64,000 nt of DNA from Mycolicibacterium pulveris (GCF_010725725.1 NZ_AP022599.1:4402001-4466000), one strand, 5' to 3'; numbered from the stretch's first letter, positions 1-12,554 are shown. Notes: generated by a model from the sequence alone, not told the origin. Translations and numbers: made by a program.

Positions 1-1536
1 ACCGGCCCAACGGCACTCAACGCCACCCGGCGTACCGCCGAACTCAGGGCGCTGGCCGGCGGGCAGGCCCTCGACGTGCTGGTGATCGGCGGCGGCATCA
101 CCGGCGCCGGGATCGCGCTGGACGCCGCGACCCGCGGCCTGACCGTCGCGCTGGTCGAAAAGCACGACCTGGCCTTCGGCACCAGCCGGTGGAGTTCGAA
201 GCTCGTGCACGGCGGCCTGCGCTACCTGGCGACCGGAAACGTAGGCATCGCGCGGCGCAGCGCGATCGAACGCGGAATCCTGATGACCCGCAACGCCCCA
301 CACCTCGTGCGCGCGATGCCGCAGCTGGTCCCGCTGTTGCCGTCGATGAACGCCGCGTCGCGGACCCTGGTGCGGATCGGCTTTCTCGCCGGGGATGGGT
401 TGCGCAAGCTGGCGGGCACCCCGGGGTCGGTGTTGCCGCGGTCCCGCCGGGTCGATGCGCAGCGTGCCATCGAGCTTTCCCCGACCGTGCGTCGCGACGG
501 CCTCGACGGGGGATTGCTCGCCTACGACGGGCAGCTGATCGACGACGCGCGGCTGGTGACCGCCGTGGTCCGCACGGCCGCACAGCACGGCGCGCGCATC
601 CTGACCCGGGTGGCGGCATCCAATGCCACCGGCACGACGGCGACGCTGACCGACCAGCTGTCCGGCGAGTCGTTCGACGTCACCGCCCGGGCGGTCATCA
701 ACGCCACCGGGGTATGGGCCGGCGAGGTGGATCCGTCGATAAAATTGCGGCCCAGCCGCGGAACACATCTGGTATTCGACGCCGAAGCGTTCGGCAATCC
801 GACTGCGGCGCTGACGGTTCCGATTCCCGGCGAGATCAACCGCTTCGTGTTCGCGATGCCCGAGCAGTTGGGCCGCATTTATCTGGGGCTCACCGACGAG
901 GACGCGCCGGGCCCGATTCCCGATGTGCCGGAACCGACTCCGCAGGAAATCGCTTTCCTGCTCGACACGGTGAACACGGCATTGGACGTCTCGGTAGGAC
1001 CCGCCGATGTGACCGGGGCGTACGCCGGTCTGCGGCCGCTGATCGACACGGGTGCGGGACGCACGGCGGACGTGTCGCGCGAGCACGCGGTGGTCGAGTC
1101 GCCGTCGGGTGTCATCAGCATCATCGGCGGCAAACTGACCGAGTACCGTTACATGGCCGAGGATGTCCTCGACCGCGCCATCGTGTCGAAGGGATTGACC
1201 GCCTCGGGGTGCCGCACCCGCAATCTGCCGTTGGTCGGCGCACCGTCGAATCCCGTTGCGACGCTACGCACGCCGGTGCAGATCCCGAGTTCGTTGGTTG
1301 CGCGTTACGGCGCCGAGGCGCCCAACGTGATCGCGGCGGCCAGCTGCGACCGGCCGACCGAACCCGTGGCCGACGGGATCGACGTGATCCGGGCCGAGTT
1401 CGAATACGCGGTGACGCACGAGGGGGCACTGACTGCCGACGACATTCTCGACCGTCGTACCCGCATCGGGCTGGTCACGGCCGACCGCGAACGCGCCGAA
1501 GCGGTGGCCGAGGAGTTCGCGATTTCGGCGCGCTGA
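1..1536 (+). CDS. glpD1: Aerobic glycerol-3-phosphate dehydrogenase, 5' end cut by window edge
   Basis: FAD-dependent glycerol-3-phosphate dehydrogenase, oxidising sn-glycerol 3-phosphate to dihydroxyacetone phosphate and passing electrons to the respiratory chain at the membrane. The frame is open to base 1, so about 511 residues are visible and only a few N-terminal ones should be missing; the GTG at 76 is in frame but lies inside the FAD fold. The dinucleotide-binding motif VIGGGITGAG follows immediately, and SSKLVHGGLRYL near residue 65 is typical of GlpD. The C-terminal GlpD domain is complete. It converges on accD6 with a 37-base gap. The position next to accD6 matches glpD1 (Rv2249c) rather than glpD2 of M. 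tuberculosis; that assignment is from remembered gene order. Confidence 0.93.
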   Translation, partial: TGPTALNATRRTAELRALAGGQALDVLVIGGGITGAGIALDAATRGLTVALVEKHDLAFGTSRWSSKLVHGGLRYLATGNVGIARRSAIERGILMTRNAPHLVRAMPQLVPLLPSMNAASRTLVRIGFLAGDGLRKLAGTPGSVLPRSRRVDAQRAIELSPTVRRDGLDGGLLAYDGQLIDDARLVTAVVRTAAQHGARILTRVAASNATGTTATLTDQLSGESFDVTARAVINATGVWAGEVDPSIKLRPSRGTHLVFDAEAFGNPTAALTVPIPGEINRFVFAMPEQLGRIYLGLTDEDAPGPIPDVPEPTPQEIAFLLDTVNTALDVSVGPADVTGAYAGLRPLIDTGAGRTADVSREHAVVESPSGVISIIGGKLTEYRYMAEDVLDRAIVSKGLTASGCRTRNLPLVGAPSNPVATLRTPVQIPSSLVARYGAEAPNVIAAASCDRPTEPVADGIDVIRAEFEYAVTHEGALTADDILDRRTRIGLVTADRERAEAVAEEFAISAR

Positions 1537-1573
1537 CGCCCCGTCACGGGCCATGAGCGCGCCGAAATCCCAG

Positions 1574-2995
1574 CTACAGCGGGATGTTCTTGTGGCGGCC
1601 GCGGCGGGCGGGCGCTTCGGCCAACGCCTGCGAGAGCTTGCTGCGGGTGTGCGACGGGTCGATCTTCTCGTCGACCACCCCGATCTCGATCGCGGAATCG
1701 ACGCCGCCGGCGATCCGTTCGTGCTCGGCGGCCAGTTCCTCGTGCAGCGCCTCACGCTCGTGTTCGGGGGCGGCGGCCAGCTTCTTCTTGTGCAGGATGC
1801 CGACCGCGGCCTTGGCGCCCATCACCGCGACCTCGGCGTCGGGCCACGCGAACACCTTCGTCGCGCCCAGCGACCGTGAGTTCATCGCGATGTAGGCGCC
1901 GCCGTAGATCTTGCGGGTCACCAACGTCACCCGGGGCACCGAGCATTCGCCGAACGCGTGCAGCAGCTTCGCGCCGCGGCGCACCACCCCGCCCCACTCC
2001 TGGTCCACCCCGGGCAGGTATCCGGGTACGTCGACGACGTTGATGATCGGAATACCGAACGCGTCGCACAGCCGCACGAAACGGGCGGCCTTCTCGGCGC
2101 TCTCGGAGTTCAGGCAGCCACCCAGGCGCAGCGGGTTGTTGGCGATGACGCCGACGGTGCGGCCGGACAGCCGGCCCAGGCCGGTGACGATCGACGGTGC
2201 CCATTTGCCCTGGAACTCGTCGAACGGCGCGTCGTCGTCCAGCAACGCCTCGACGATCGGGTGCACGTCGTAGGCGCGGCGCGGGGATTCGGGCAGCAGT
2301 GCGTGCAGGTCGATGTCGCCGGCTTCCGCCTTGGCCCGGTCGAAATGGCCTTGCTGGCAGAACAATCCGACGAGCCGGCGACCGCGTTCGTAGGCGTCGA
2401 GTTCGTCGTCGGCGACGATGTGGCAGACGCCGGACTTCTTGTGGTGGGTGTCGGGCCCGCCCAGCGACGCCATGTCGACGTCCTCGCCGGTCACGCTGCG
2501 GACCACGTCGGGGCCGGTGACGAAGACCCGGCTCTCCGGGGCCATCACGATGACGTCGGTCAGCGCGGGCCCGTACGCCGCGCCGCCCGCCGCGAAGCCG
2601 ACGACGACCGAGATCTGCGGGATGTACCCCGAGGCCCGGATCATCGCCTCGAAGACCAGCCCGACCGCGTGCAGCGCCTTGACGCCTTCGGCCAGCCGCG
2701 CCCCGCCGGAGTGCCAGATACCCACGATCGGGCTCTGCTCCTCGATGGCCTGGTCGTAGGCGTTCACGATGTGGGTGCACCCCTCCATACCCATGGCGCC
2801 GCCCATGACGGTGCCGTCGGTGCAGAAGGCGATGGTGCGCACACCGTTGACGGTGCCCGCCGCGGCCAGGACGCCGGAGCGGTCGCGCTCGTGCAGCAAC
2901 TCGACGCTGCCGTCGTCGAAGAAGGTGCTCAAACGCAGCAGCGGATCGCGGGGATCCAGCGACTCGCCGACCGCCTCAGGCGCCATGATCGTCAT
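1574..2995 (-). CDS. accD6: Acetyl/propionyl-CoA carboxylase beta subunit AccD6
   Basis: Carboxyltransferase subunit of the acyl-CoA carboxylase that makes malonyl-CoA for fatty and mycolic acid synthesis. The protein is 473 residues, the length I recall for M. tuberculosis AccD6. I start it at the ATG at 2995 because a perfect AGGAGG (3001-3006 on the complementary strand) sits five bases upstream; longer in-frame starts run into the kasB 3' end. The two crotonase-like halves of the carboxyltransferase are visible, with the GFAAGGAAYGPAL glycine-rich oxyanion segment in the first and NSESAEKAARFVRLCDAF in the second. It is the last gene of the fabD-acpM-kasA-kasB-accD6 operon, 55 bases after kasB. 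Confidence 0.95.
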   Translation of the reverse strand: MTIMAPEAVGESLDPRDPLLRLSTFFDDGSVELLHERDRSGVLAAAGTVNGVRTIAFCTDGTVMGGAMGMEGCTHIVNAYDQAIEEQSPIVGIWHSGGARLAEGVKALHAVGLVFEAMIRASGYIPQISVVVGFAAGGAAYGPALTDVIVMAPESRVFVTGPDVVRSVTGEDVDMASLGGPDTHHKKSGVCHIVADDELDAYERGRRLVGLFCQQGHFDRAKAEAGDIDLHALLPESPRRAYDVHPIVEALLDDDAPFDEFQGKWAPSIVTGLGRLSGRTVGVIANNPLRLGGCLNSESAEKAARFVRLCDAFGIPIINVVDVPGYLPGVDQEWGGVVRRGAKLLHAFGECSVPRVTLVTRKIYGGAYIAMNSRSLGATKVFAWPDAEVAVMGAKAAVGILHKKKLAAAPEHEREALHEELAAEHERIAGGVDSAIEIGVVDEKIDPSHTRSKLSQALAEAPARRGRHKNIPL

Positions 2996-3050
2996 CGAAA
3001 CCTCCTGTAGCGCAGCGGATGTCGGCGTGCGCCCTCGAGCTGTAAGTGCG

Positions 3051-4322
3051 TCAGTACTTCCCGAAGGCGAGCGCGACGTTGTGCCCACCGAATCCGAACG
3101 AGTTGTTGATCGCGTACCGGTAATTTCCAGGCCGAGCTCCACCTGCAACGACATCCAGGTCGATCTCGGGGTCTTGATTCTTCAGGTTCAGCGTCGGCGG
3201 GATGATGCCGTCCCGCAACGCCAACACGGTGAGGATGGACTCCACCGCGCCCACCGCGCCGACCGAGTGGCCAAGCGCCGACTTGGGCGCGTAAACCGCC
3301 GGCCGGTGCGAGCCCAGCGCATTGTTGATCGCGATGCCCTCGGCGACGTCGCCGACCGAGGTGCCGGTGGCGTGCGCGTTGACGTGGTCGATGTCGGTGG
3401 GCGAAAGGCCGGCGAGCTGGATCGCCCGGGTCATCGCGTGTCCGGCCTGCTCACCGTTGGGGTCGGGGGCCACCATGTGGTAGCCGTCCGACGTGATGCT
3501 GGCACCCATGAGGCGGGCCAGGATCTTGGCCCCCCGCGCCTTGGCGTGCTCCTCGGTCTCGATGACCAGCAGCGCGCCGCCCTCACCAAACACGAAACCG
3601 TTGCGGTCCTTGTCGAACGGACGACACGCACCCGGCGGGTCGTCGTTGGTGTTGGACAGCACGATGCGCATCTGCGCGAATCCGGCGATCGGCACCGCCT
3701 CGATCTTGGACTCGACGCCACCGCAGATCGCGATGTCGGCTTCCCCGAGAACGATGTTGCGCCAGGCGTGCGCGATTCCTTCGGACCCCGACGCGCACGC
3801 CGAGACCGGAGTGATCACACCGGCTTTGGCGCCACGTTCCAGGCCCACGGCGGCGGCAGGGGAGTTGGGCATGTACTTCTGCACTGCCAGCGGCGACACC
3901 GCTTTCATGCCCTTGGCACGCATGTCGTCGTAGGCGAAGACGAGCTCTTCGGCCGAACCCATGCCCGTCCCGATCGACACCATCAGGCGCCTGGTGTCGA
4001 CCTCGGGGGAGCCGGCGTGCTCCCAGACCCGGCGGCTGAGCACCGTCGACATCTTCTGCAGGTACGACAGCCTGCGGAGCTCCACGCGCGTGAGCTCAGA
4101 GTCGAAGTCCTCGAGCAGGTGCCCACCGATACGGACCGGAAGGTCGTACTGCTCGACGAACGGATCCTGGAGCTTACGAATCCCGCTGCGCCCCTCCAGA
4201 AGCGCTTTCCAGGTGCCCTCGGCATCGGTCGCCACGGACGTCGTCATCGCGATTCCGGTGACGACAACGTCGGGGAACCCGGCTCCCGTCGAGAGCCGAG
4301 CCAACCGTTCTTGCCCTGCCAT
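3051..4322 (-). CDS. kasB: Beta-ketoacyl-ACP synthase KasB (FAS-II)
   Basis: Condensing enzyme that extends meromycolate chains on AcpM using malonyl-AcpM. The 423-residue protein has the KAS I/II thiolase fold. The catalytic Cys is C176 in [12 protein letters not shown], followed by the His of [13 protein letters not shown] and the Lys/His of [12 protein letters not shown]. It is a tandem paralogue of the adjacent kasA. The slightly longer N-terminus ([16 protein letters not shown]) is what separates KasB from KasA in other mycobacteria. The start ATG at 4322 lies 27 bases after the kasA stop, and transcription continues into accD6. The assignment as KasB rather than a second KasA rests on gene order and this N-terminus. 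Confidence 0.95.
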   Translation of the reverse strand: MAGQERLARLSTGAGFPDVVVTGIAMTTSVATDAEGTWKALLEGRSGIRKLQDPFVEQYDLPVRIGGHLLEDFDSELTRVELRRLSYLQKMSTVLSRRVWEHAGSPEVDTRRLMVSIGTGMGSAEELVFAYDDMRAKGMKAVSPLAVQKYMPNSPAAAVGLERGAKAGVITPVSACASGSEGIAHAWRNIVLGEADIAICGGVESKIEAVPIAGFAQMRIVLSNTNDDPPGACRPFDKDRNGFVFGEGGALLVIETEEHAKARGAKILARLMGASITSDGYHMVAPDPNGEQAGHAMTRAIQLAGLSPTDIDHVNAHATGTSVGDVAEGIAINNALGSHRPAVYAPKSALGHSVGAVGAVESILTVLALRDGIIPPTLNLKNQDPEIDLDVVAGGARPGNYRYAINNSFGFGGHNVALAFGKY

Positions 4323-4349
4323 TACAGCTCCGATGCTTCCTTTCGTCGC

Positions 4350-5600
4350 TCAGTAACGCCCGAATGCCAGGGCGACATTGTGTCCACCGAACCCGAACGA
4401 GTTGTTGATGGCGTACTGGTAGTCGCCATATCGAGGCTCGCCCGCAACGACATCGAGATCGATCTCGGGATCGGGGGTTTCGTAGTTGAGCGTCGGCGGG
4501 ATGACGCCGTCGCGCAACGTGAGCACGGTCAGCACGGACTCCAACGCACCGACCGCACCGATGGAGTGGCCGAGCGCCGACTTCGGCGCGTACACGGCAG
4601 CATGCTCGACGCCGGCCACGCGAATCGCGTTGGCCTCGGCGACGTCACCGATCGACGTGGCCGTGGCGTGGGCGTTGACATGCTGAATGTCCTTGGGCTC
4701 CAAGCCCGCGGTCTCCATCGCGCGCTTCATCGCGTGGCCCGCCCGCTGACCGTTGGGGTCCGGCGCGACCATGTGATAGGCGTCCGAGGTGATGCCCGCA
4801 CCGAGCAGCCGAGCCAGCGGCTTGGCGCCACGGGCCTTCGCATGCTCTTCGGTCTCGATGACCAGCATCGCCCCGGCCTCACCGAACACGAAACCGTCCC
4901 GGTTCTTGTCGAACGGTCTGGACGCACCCGCGGGATCGTCGTTGTTGGTCGACATGGCCCGCATCATCGAGAACGCCGCGATCGGCAGCGCCTCGATGCC
5001 GCCCTCGACGCCGCCGCACACCGCGATGTCCGCGTCACCCATGACGATCTGACGCCACGCGTGGGCGATGGCCTCCGAGCCCGACGAGCAGGCCGATACC
5101 GGGGTGAGCACGCCCGCGCGGGCGCCGAGCTGAAGCCCCACGACCGCGGCCGCACCGTTCGGCATGATCATCTGCACGGCCAGCGGCGACACCTTGCGCG
5201 GGCCGCCTTGGTTCATCGCGTCGTAGGTCTCGACGATCTTCTCGCCGCCGCCCAGACCGGTGCCGATGACGACGGCGAAGCGGTCCGGGTCGACCTCGGG
5301 GGCGCCCGCCGTCTCCCAGAGCTGGCCGCTGAGCAGCTTGGCCATCCGCTGGACGTAGGACATCCGGCGCATGTCGAGCCGTGTCATGTGGTCGTCCACT
5401 GAGTCGACGAGATGCCCGCCGATACGCACTGGCAGATCCCACTTGGTGACGAAATCGTCGGTGAGTTCCCGGATTCCGCTCTCGCCTGCCAGCAGGCCCT
5501 TCCAAGTGCTCTCGATGTCCGCCGCGATCGACGTCGTCGCCGTTACGGCGGTCACCACAACACTGGGGAAACCGCCGTTAGCAGTGGAAGGTCTGGTCAC
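4350..5600 (-). CDS. kasA: Beta-ketoacyl-ACP synthase KasA (FAS-II)
   Basis: Essential FAS-II elongation synthase, the target of thiolactomycin in mycobacteria. It has 416 residues, the same as I recall for M. tuberculosis KasA. Counting from the GTG start gives catalytic C171 ([12 protein letters not shown]), H311 ([10 protein letters not shown]), K340 and H345 ([12 protein letters not shown]), which are the expected active-site positions. The start codon is GTG at 5600 and overlaps the acpM stop as GTGA, so translation is probably coupled to acpM. The N-terminus [20 protein letters not shown] is characteristic of mycobacterial KasA. Confidence 0.97.
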   Translation of the reverse strand: MTRPSTANGGFPSVVVTAVTATTSIAADIESTWKGLLAGESGIRELTDDFVTKWDLPVRIGGHLVDSVDDHMTRLDMRRMSYVQRMAKLLSGQLWETAGAPEVDPDRFAVVIGTGLGGGEKIVETYDAMNQGGPRKVSPLAVQMIMPNGAAAVVGLQLGARAGVLTPVSACSSGSEAIAHAWRQIVMGDADIAVCGGVEGGIEALPIAAFSMMRAMSTNNDDPAGASRPFDKNRDGFVFGEAGAMLVIETEEHAKARGAKPLARLLGAGITSDAYHMVAPDPNGQRAGHAMKRAMETAGLEPKDIQHVNAHATATSIGDVAEANAIRVAGVEHAAVYAPKSALGHSIGAVGALESVLTVLTLRDGVIPPTLNYETPDPEIDLDVVAGEPRYGDYQYAINNSFGFGGHNVALAFGRY

Positions 5601-5896
5601 TTGTTCTCCGCGATCTGCGCCCGGATGGCAGCGGCGGCCTCGGGGTTCTCTTCCTCGAGCTTCTGGATGTAGGCGACGACGTCACCGACGGTGCGCAGAC
5701 CGGCGAGGTCCTCGTCGGGGATCTTCACGCCGTACTTGTCCTCGGTCTGAACGGCGATCTCGACCATCGACAGGGAGTCGATGTCCAGGTCGTCGACGAA
5801 GCTCTTCTCCGGGGTGACCTCTGAGGGCTCGATACCGGTGACCTCTTCGATGATCTCGGCGAGACCGGCGATGATTTCTTCCTGAGTGGCGGGCAC
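5597..5896 (-). CDS. acpM: Meromycolate extension acyl carrier protein AcpM
   Basis: Acyl carrier protein that shuttles growing meromycolate chains between FAS-II enzymes. The 99-residue protein begins at GTG (5896) behind AAGGAG. The phosphopantetheine attachment serine is S41 in [12 protein letters not shown]. The core is nearly identical to the M. tuberculosis protein as I remember it. The C-terminal tail stops after [11 protein letters not shown], however, while the M. tuberculosis protein is about 115 residues, so the flexible tail is shorter here. It is preceded by fabD (93-base gap) and overlaps kasA by four bases. Confidence 0.97.
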   Translation of the reverse strand: MPATQEEIIAGLAEIIEEVTGIEPSEVTPEKSFVDDLDIDSLSMVEIAVQTEDKYGVKIPDEDLAGLRTVGDVVAYIQKLEEENPEAAAAIRAQIAENK

Positions 5897-5989
5897 GGTG
5901 GCTCCTTCTAGTTGTTGGTACTGCTTCTTCTTATTGGTTGACGTGCGTTATGCGGTTGTACTTCCCGGCACGCCGGGAACGGCTGCCCG

Positions 5990-6913
5990 TCAGAGCTCTG
6001 CAAGCCCGTCCAGGTCGGCGGGGGATTTAACCGGGTAGGCCGGCACTCCCCGAAGTTCGCGTTTGGCGATGCCGGCCAGAGTCCCTGCGGGCGGGAACTC
6101 GACGATCGCCGTGACATTGCTTTCCCGCATGCTCGCGGTGCACAGGTCCCACCGCACCGGGCGGGTCATCTGCGCCACCAACTTGGTCATGGCGTCGGCG
6201 GCCGAGGCCACCGGCTGACCGTCGGCGTTCGACAATAGCGTCGTATTCGGCTCGGCGGTCGTTACACCTTCGGCGGCGGCGGCGTAGCCGTCGAGGGCCG
6301 AGGCCATGTAATGGGTGTGGAACGCGCCCGCGGTGGCCAGCTTGCGCACCCGCGCCTTCTCCGGCGGATCCTCGACAAGCTTGTCCAGCGCGGCGACCGC
6401 CCCGGCGGCGACGATCTGTCCCGCGGCGTTGCGGTTGGCGGGCACCAGGTCGAGCGCTTCGAGGCGGGCGAGCACGTCGGTTTCGTCCCCGCCCAGCACG
6501 GCGGCCATGCCGGTGGGCTCAAGCGCGCAGGCCTTGGCCATCTCGGCACCGCGGGTGGCGGCCAGCTTGACCGCGTCATCGGCGGAGATGACGCCGGCGA
6601 TGGCGTATGCGGCGATCTCCCCGACCGAGTGGCCGGCCACCACGGTGGCTTTATCGGCGAGCAGGCCGCGGTTGGTCAGTTCCTCGTGCGCGAGCAGGGT
6701 CGCGGCCACGACGAGGGGCTGGGTCACCGCAGTGTCGGTGATCTCCTCAGCCGTCGCGGTGGTGCCCAGCCTGGCCAGGTCGAGCCCGCTGATCTCCGAC
6801 CACGTCGCGACGCGTTCGGCAGCACCCGCCAGCTCCAGCCACGCGGCGAGCATGCCGGGTGTCTGGGAGCCCTGTCCGGGCGCAAGCAACGCAAGCACGG
6901 GTCTTTGAGGCAC
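5990..6913 (-). CDS. fabD: Malonyl-CoA:ACP transacylase FabD
   Basis: Transfers malonyl groups from CoA to AcpM to feed KasA/KasB, and is the first gene of the FAS-II operon. It has 307 residues from the GTG at 6913. An in-frame GTG at 6898 would give the N-terminus VLALLAPGQGSQ, aligning better with the short M. tuberculosis start, so 302 residues is the alternative. The nucleophile elbow GHSVGE (Ser96 in the longer form), the GQGSQ oxyanion loop and the catalytic His in AGAFHT are all present. A long leader separates it from the palindrome at 6977-7001. Confidence 0.95.
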   Translation of the reverse strand: MPQRPVLALLAPGQGSQTPGMLAAWLELAGAAERVATWSEISGLDLARLGTTATAEEITDTAVTQPLVVAATLLAHEELTNRGLLADKATVVAGHSVGEIAAYAIAGVISADDAVKLAATRGAEMAKACALEPTGMAAVLGGDETDVLARLEALDLVPANRNAAGQIVAAGAVAALDKLVEDPPEKARVRKLATAGAFHTHYMASALDGYAAAAEGVTTAEPNTTLLSNADGQPVASAADAMTKLVAQMTRPVRWDLCTASMRESNVTAIVEFPPAGTLAGIAKRELRGVPAYPVKSPADLDGLAEL

Positions 6914-6976
6914 GAATTAAGAAAACACTGTGAAGACCGTTTTGCACGGTGTAAGAGATTATGAACATGGTCTTAA

Positions 6977-7001
6977 GTTTTTGTGGAAGGTCCACAAAAA
7001 C
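6977..7001. promoter_or_regulatory. Perfect palindrome upstream of fabD, probable MabR operator
   Basis: Two perfect 11-base arms (GTTTTTGTGGA and its complement) are separated by AGG. Read differently it is TTTTGT-N9-ACAAAA, which is the form I remember for the MabR site in the fasII promoter of other mycobacteria. It lies between the end of the regulator gene and fabD. On the minus strand a CATAAT -10-like hexamer (6963-6958) follows at a distance that would put the palindrome over the -35 region. The same hairpin could also help terminate the mabR transcript; the operator reading is inference. Confidence 0.7.
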
Positions 7002-7049
7002 GCATGTGATGCGACTTCATCGAGATCGGTTCGCGACCAACCTCTTCGT

Positions 7050-8327
7050 TTACTGGCCACCCTCGGCCGTCCTGCGCAGCACCGGACGCACCACGGCAGC
7101 GGTATTTAGCGTGCTTGATTGATATGCCGGGCGGCTGAGCCTGCCCACGCTGGCGGCCACCCGAAGCACATAGGCATCACGCGGAACAGTCGGATCCCGT
7201 CCCGTGAAGTCGGCGATCCGTTTGAGCCGGTAGCGGACGGTATTTGGATGAACGAACAATTTGCGGGCGCACGCCTCGATGGCGCCGCCGGAGTCCAGAT
7301 AGGCGTCCAGGGTCTCGGTCAGCGTAGGCCCCGCATCCGCCAGCGGCCGCATCACCTCGGAGTCCAACGCCGCGATCGCCGTCGCGTCGCCGAGCAAGGC
7401 GCGCTCGGGCAGCAGTTCGCGCGCGGCGACCGGTCGCGGCGCCCCGGGCCAGCCCGCGACGGCGTTCATCCCGGCGATCGCCTCGGTGGCGCTGCGATGG
7501 GCCGCGCTCAGGGTGGGCGCCGTCGGCCCGACCACCACGGGGCCGTCGGCGAAGACCGTCAGCACCTCGGTGAGGAACCGGTCGGTCGGGGACAGCGTGC
7601 CCGAGACGATCGCGACGAGCCATGCGCCGTGCACGTCGGACAACGTCGCGCGGCCGTTGCGGGTGCCGACGTCACGGATGTCGTCGCCGGCCAGGTCGAG
7701 GCGGTCGGGTTGCGGTAGGCCCACGATGACGGTGGCCGGCGCGGTGGCGTCCCAGTTCAGCGCGGCCGCCTGGGATTGCAGCTCCGCCCCGGTGTTGCCG
7801 CGTACGACGGCATCGACGACGTTGGCCTCCATCCGGGTGTCCCACGCGCCGCGGGCCTCGGCCTGGTCGGCATAGGCGGTGGCCGCCGCGAACGCCAGAT
7901 CGCGGCTGTAGCGCAGGATTCCGGCGGTCAACGCGGTCAGCTGGTCCTCGGAGCGGGCCAGCAGCGGCACTACCTCTTCGAAGAACTCCATGGTGGTGCG
8001 CACCATCTCCACCGACTGCCGCAGCGCGATACGCCGGCGCAGATCCTGGGGGACCACCTCGAACGCTTCGGCGGTGTAGCTGACATTGCTCTGCGGATCG
8101 CGCATCCACTCGACGAAGTTCACGATCGCGGTCTGCACCACCAGCTGCACGCTCGCCCGCTGCGAGGCGTCGAGCTCGGCGAAGAACGGCAGCCGTTCCT
8201 CCAGCGCCCGCACCGCCTGCGTGGACAGCCGGCCCGAGTACTGCTGCAGCCGGCGCAGCACCGAGTCGGGCACCGACTGCAGGACCTCGACGGTGGACTT
8301 CGGCGGGACGTACCGATTGTCGGCCAC
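7050..8327 (-). CDS. mabR: PucR-type transcriptional regulator of the FAS-II operon (MabR-like)
   Basis: A 425-residue regulator whose C-terminus is the PucR-family helix-turn-helix (GGAIEACARKLFVHPNTVRYRLKRI begins around residue 355; shown here as GGAIEACARKLFVHPNTVRY). The central part resembles the GGDEF-like PucR domain. The position directly upstream of fabD and downstream of aceE matches Rv2242, reported as MabR, a regulator of mycolic acid biosynthesis. It starts at GTG 8327 without a strong Shine-Dalgarno. It is separated from aceE by a 140-base gap holding a hairpin, so it probably has its own promoter. It is expected to act on the palindrome at 6977-7001. Confidence 0.88.
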   Translation of the reverse strand: MADNRYVPPKSTVEVLQSVPDSVLRRLQQYSGRLSTQAVRALEERLPFFAELDASQRASVQLVVQTAIVNFVEWMRDPQSNVSYTAEAFEVVPQDLRRRIALRQSVEMVRTTMEFFEEVVPLLARSEDQLTALTAGILRYSRDLAFAAATAYADQAEARGAWDTRMEANVVDAVVRGNTGAELQSQAAALNWDATAPATVIVGLPQPDRLDLAGDDIRDVGTRNGRATLSDVHGAWLVAIVSGTLSPTDRFLTEVLTVFADGPVVVGPTAPTLSAAHRSATEAIAGMNAVAGWPGAPRPVAARELLPERALLGDATAIAALDSEVMRPLADAGPTLTETLDAYLDSGGAIEACARKLFVHPNTVRYRLKRIADFTGRDPTVPRDAYVLRVAASVGRLSRPAYQSSTLNTAAVVRPVLRRTAEGGQ

Positions 8328-8397
8328 GGATAAAGGCTACGCGAAACCTATGGAGGAATCCTCCAACGCTGTGGCGTCGAGCGGCGCGCCCTCCTTC

Positions 8398-8459
8398 GCC
8401 GAGCAGACGTGAAAACCCCCATTTTGGCGCCCAGGAGGGGGGATTCGCGTCTGCTCGGC
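8398..8459. terminator. Long hairpin after aceE, related to the one at 50.8 kb
   Basis: Arms 8398-8420 and 8437-8459 (23 bases each) pair with about three mismatches around a 16-base loop. The left arm contains CAGACGTGAAAACCCCC. It lies just after the aceE stop (8468) on the minus strand and before mabR, consistent with a terminator that separates the two genes. The arm core is almost the same as in the perfect hairpin at 50820-50879. No poly-T tail follows. Confidence 0.7.
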
Positions 8460-8467
8460 GGGAAAAA

Positions 8468-11257
<2,790 letters not shown>

Positions 11258-11415
11258 CTTCCGCTCCTTGTTAGGCGGTATAGGTGTTTACCGATATGCG
11301 CAGATGTTTTCTGCGTGCTGTCTATCTTTGTCCCATCCTGCCCCAGGCGCACCGCTGGGGGTGGAGACCGAATGCACCGGCGATCGCAGATCCGAACCGG
11401 TAACGTCTGCAGACC

Positions 11416-11991
11416 GTGCAGATCGGTGGGCTGTCGCAACAGCGGCTACGGATTGCCGCTCTGGTGGTGGGCAGCCTGGCTGCCCTGGCGATGATCATCG
11501 TCGGCTGCAGCAGCGTCACCGAGGGCACTGCGAGGGTCGACGCCGGGGAAGCGCCGGTCTATCGGGCGTCGGTGTCGGCCTCCATCGAGGAGTCGGTCTC
11601 CAGCTCGCGCGCGCGGGAATCGGAGCGCCAGTCGTCGATCACCAAGCAGGCCATCCACTCCTCGTGCGAGGCGCTGAGCTCGAGCAGCGTCGATGCGATC
11701 ACCGCGGTGAACGACTACGTCGATGCGTTCAACGAGAACGCCGCCGATGTGGTCGTCAAGACGCAACCGGCGATCGATGCCCTCAACCACAGCGCCGACC
11801 TGGTCGCGCGCAGCGTGTCCGACCCGCTGAGTGTGGAGTTGAGGGACGCGCTGCACGCCTGGGTGGACGCGGCCAGGAGCGTGGCGACCGCCATCGCGGG
11901 CAATTACGGGCCCGTCGAGTTCAATGCGGCGATCACCCGGCTGAACGACACGAAGACGTCCGCGCTGAACCTCTGCGATGCCGCATACTGA
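11416..11991 (+). CDS. Small lipoprotein of unknown function (Rv2240c-like)
   Basis: A 191-residue protein with one N-terminal hydrophobic segment (residues 12-30) ending in a lipobox-like IIVGC, with Cys31 as the lipidated residue. A Ser/Glu-rich linker follows, then a helical domain with two further cysteines (HSSCEAL and ALNLCDA) that could form a disulfide outside the membrane. I recognise no enzymatic motif. Its position divergent from aceE and upstream of a DUF3052 gene corresponds to Rv2240c in M. tuberculosis. It starts at GTG. Confidence 0.75.
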   Translation: MQIGGLSQQRLRIAALVVGSLAALAMIIVGCSSVTEGTARVDAGEAPVYRASVSASIEESVSSSRARESERQSSITKQAIHSSCEALSSSSVDAITAVNDYVDAFNENAADVVVKTQPAIDALNHSADLVARSVSDPLSVELRDALHAWVDAARSVATAIAGNYGPVEFNAAITRLNDTKTSALNLCDAAY

Positions 11992-12097
11992 CGCGGTTTG
12001 ATGAACTTGTCGCCAGTCGTCTGCAAATGTGGGCCGTCATGCGACGATAGGTCTCGAATGCGCACGGTGCGCCCGAGCTGGCTGAAGGAGGACCACG

Positions 12098-12523
12098 GTG
12101 GTCGCGGCGGATGACGCCCCGAACTACGCCCGCAGACTGGGCATCCAAAAAGATCAGGTTGTACAGGAGTTGGGCTGGGACGAGGACACCGACGACGACA
12201 TCCGGGCCGACATCGAGGAAGCGTGCGGAAGTGAGCTGCTCGACGAGGACGCCGACGAGGTCATCGACGTGGTGCTGCTGTGGTGGCGCAATGACGACGG
12301 CGATCTCGTCGACCGGTTGATGGACGCCATCACCCCGCTGGCCGACGACGGTGTCATCTGGGTGATCACGCCGAAGACCGGTCAGCCGGGCCACGTGCAG
12401 CCTGCCGAGATCGCCGAGTCCGCCCCGACCGCGGGCCTGATGCAGACGTCGTCGGCCAACCTGGGGAACTGGATCGCCACCCGGTTGGTGCAACCGAAGT
12501 CGAAAGCGGCCGGGAGGCGGTGA
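12098..12523 (+). CDS. DUF3052 family protein (Rv2239c-like)
   Basis: A 141-residue acidic cytoplasmic protein with no membrane segment. The central stretch LWWRNDDGDLVDRLMDAI and the WVITPKTGQPGHV segment are typical of the actinobacterial DUF3052 family, whose function I do not know. The start is GTG 12098 behind a strong AAGGAGG. It is 31 bases upstream of ahpE on the same strand and probably cotranscribed with it, matching the Rv2239c-Rv2238c pair. Confidence 0.85.
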   Translation: MVAADDAPNYARRLGIQKDQVVQELGWDEDTDDDIRADIEEACGSELLDEDADEVIDVVLLWWRNDDGDLVDRLMDAITPLADDGVIWVITPKTGQPGHVQPAEIAESAPTAGLMQTSSANLGNWIATRLVQPKSKAAGRR

Positions 12524-12554
12524 CAAGCGTCGTGCGCGAGAACAGGAGACTCCG

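Noticed and set aside
2769..5402. Very long + strand open frame (about 880 codons) opposite kasB and kasA
   Set aside because: It is the antisense of two certain genes. GC-rich third positions keep the opposite frame open; the translation is Arg/Gly/Asp/His-rich and resembles no protein family.
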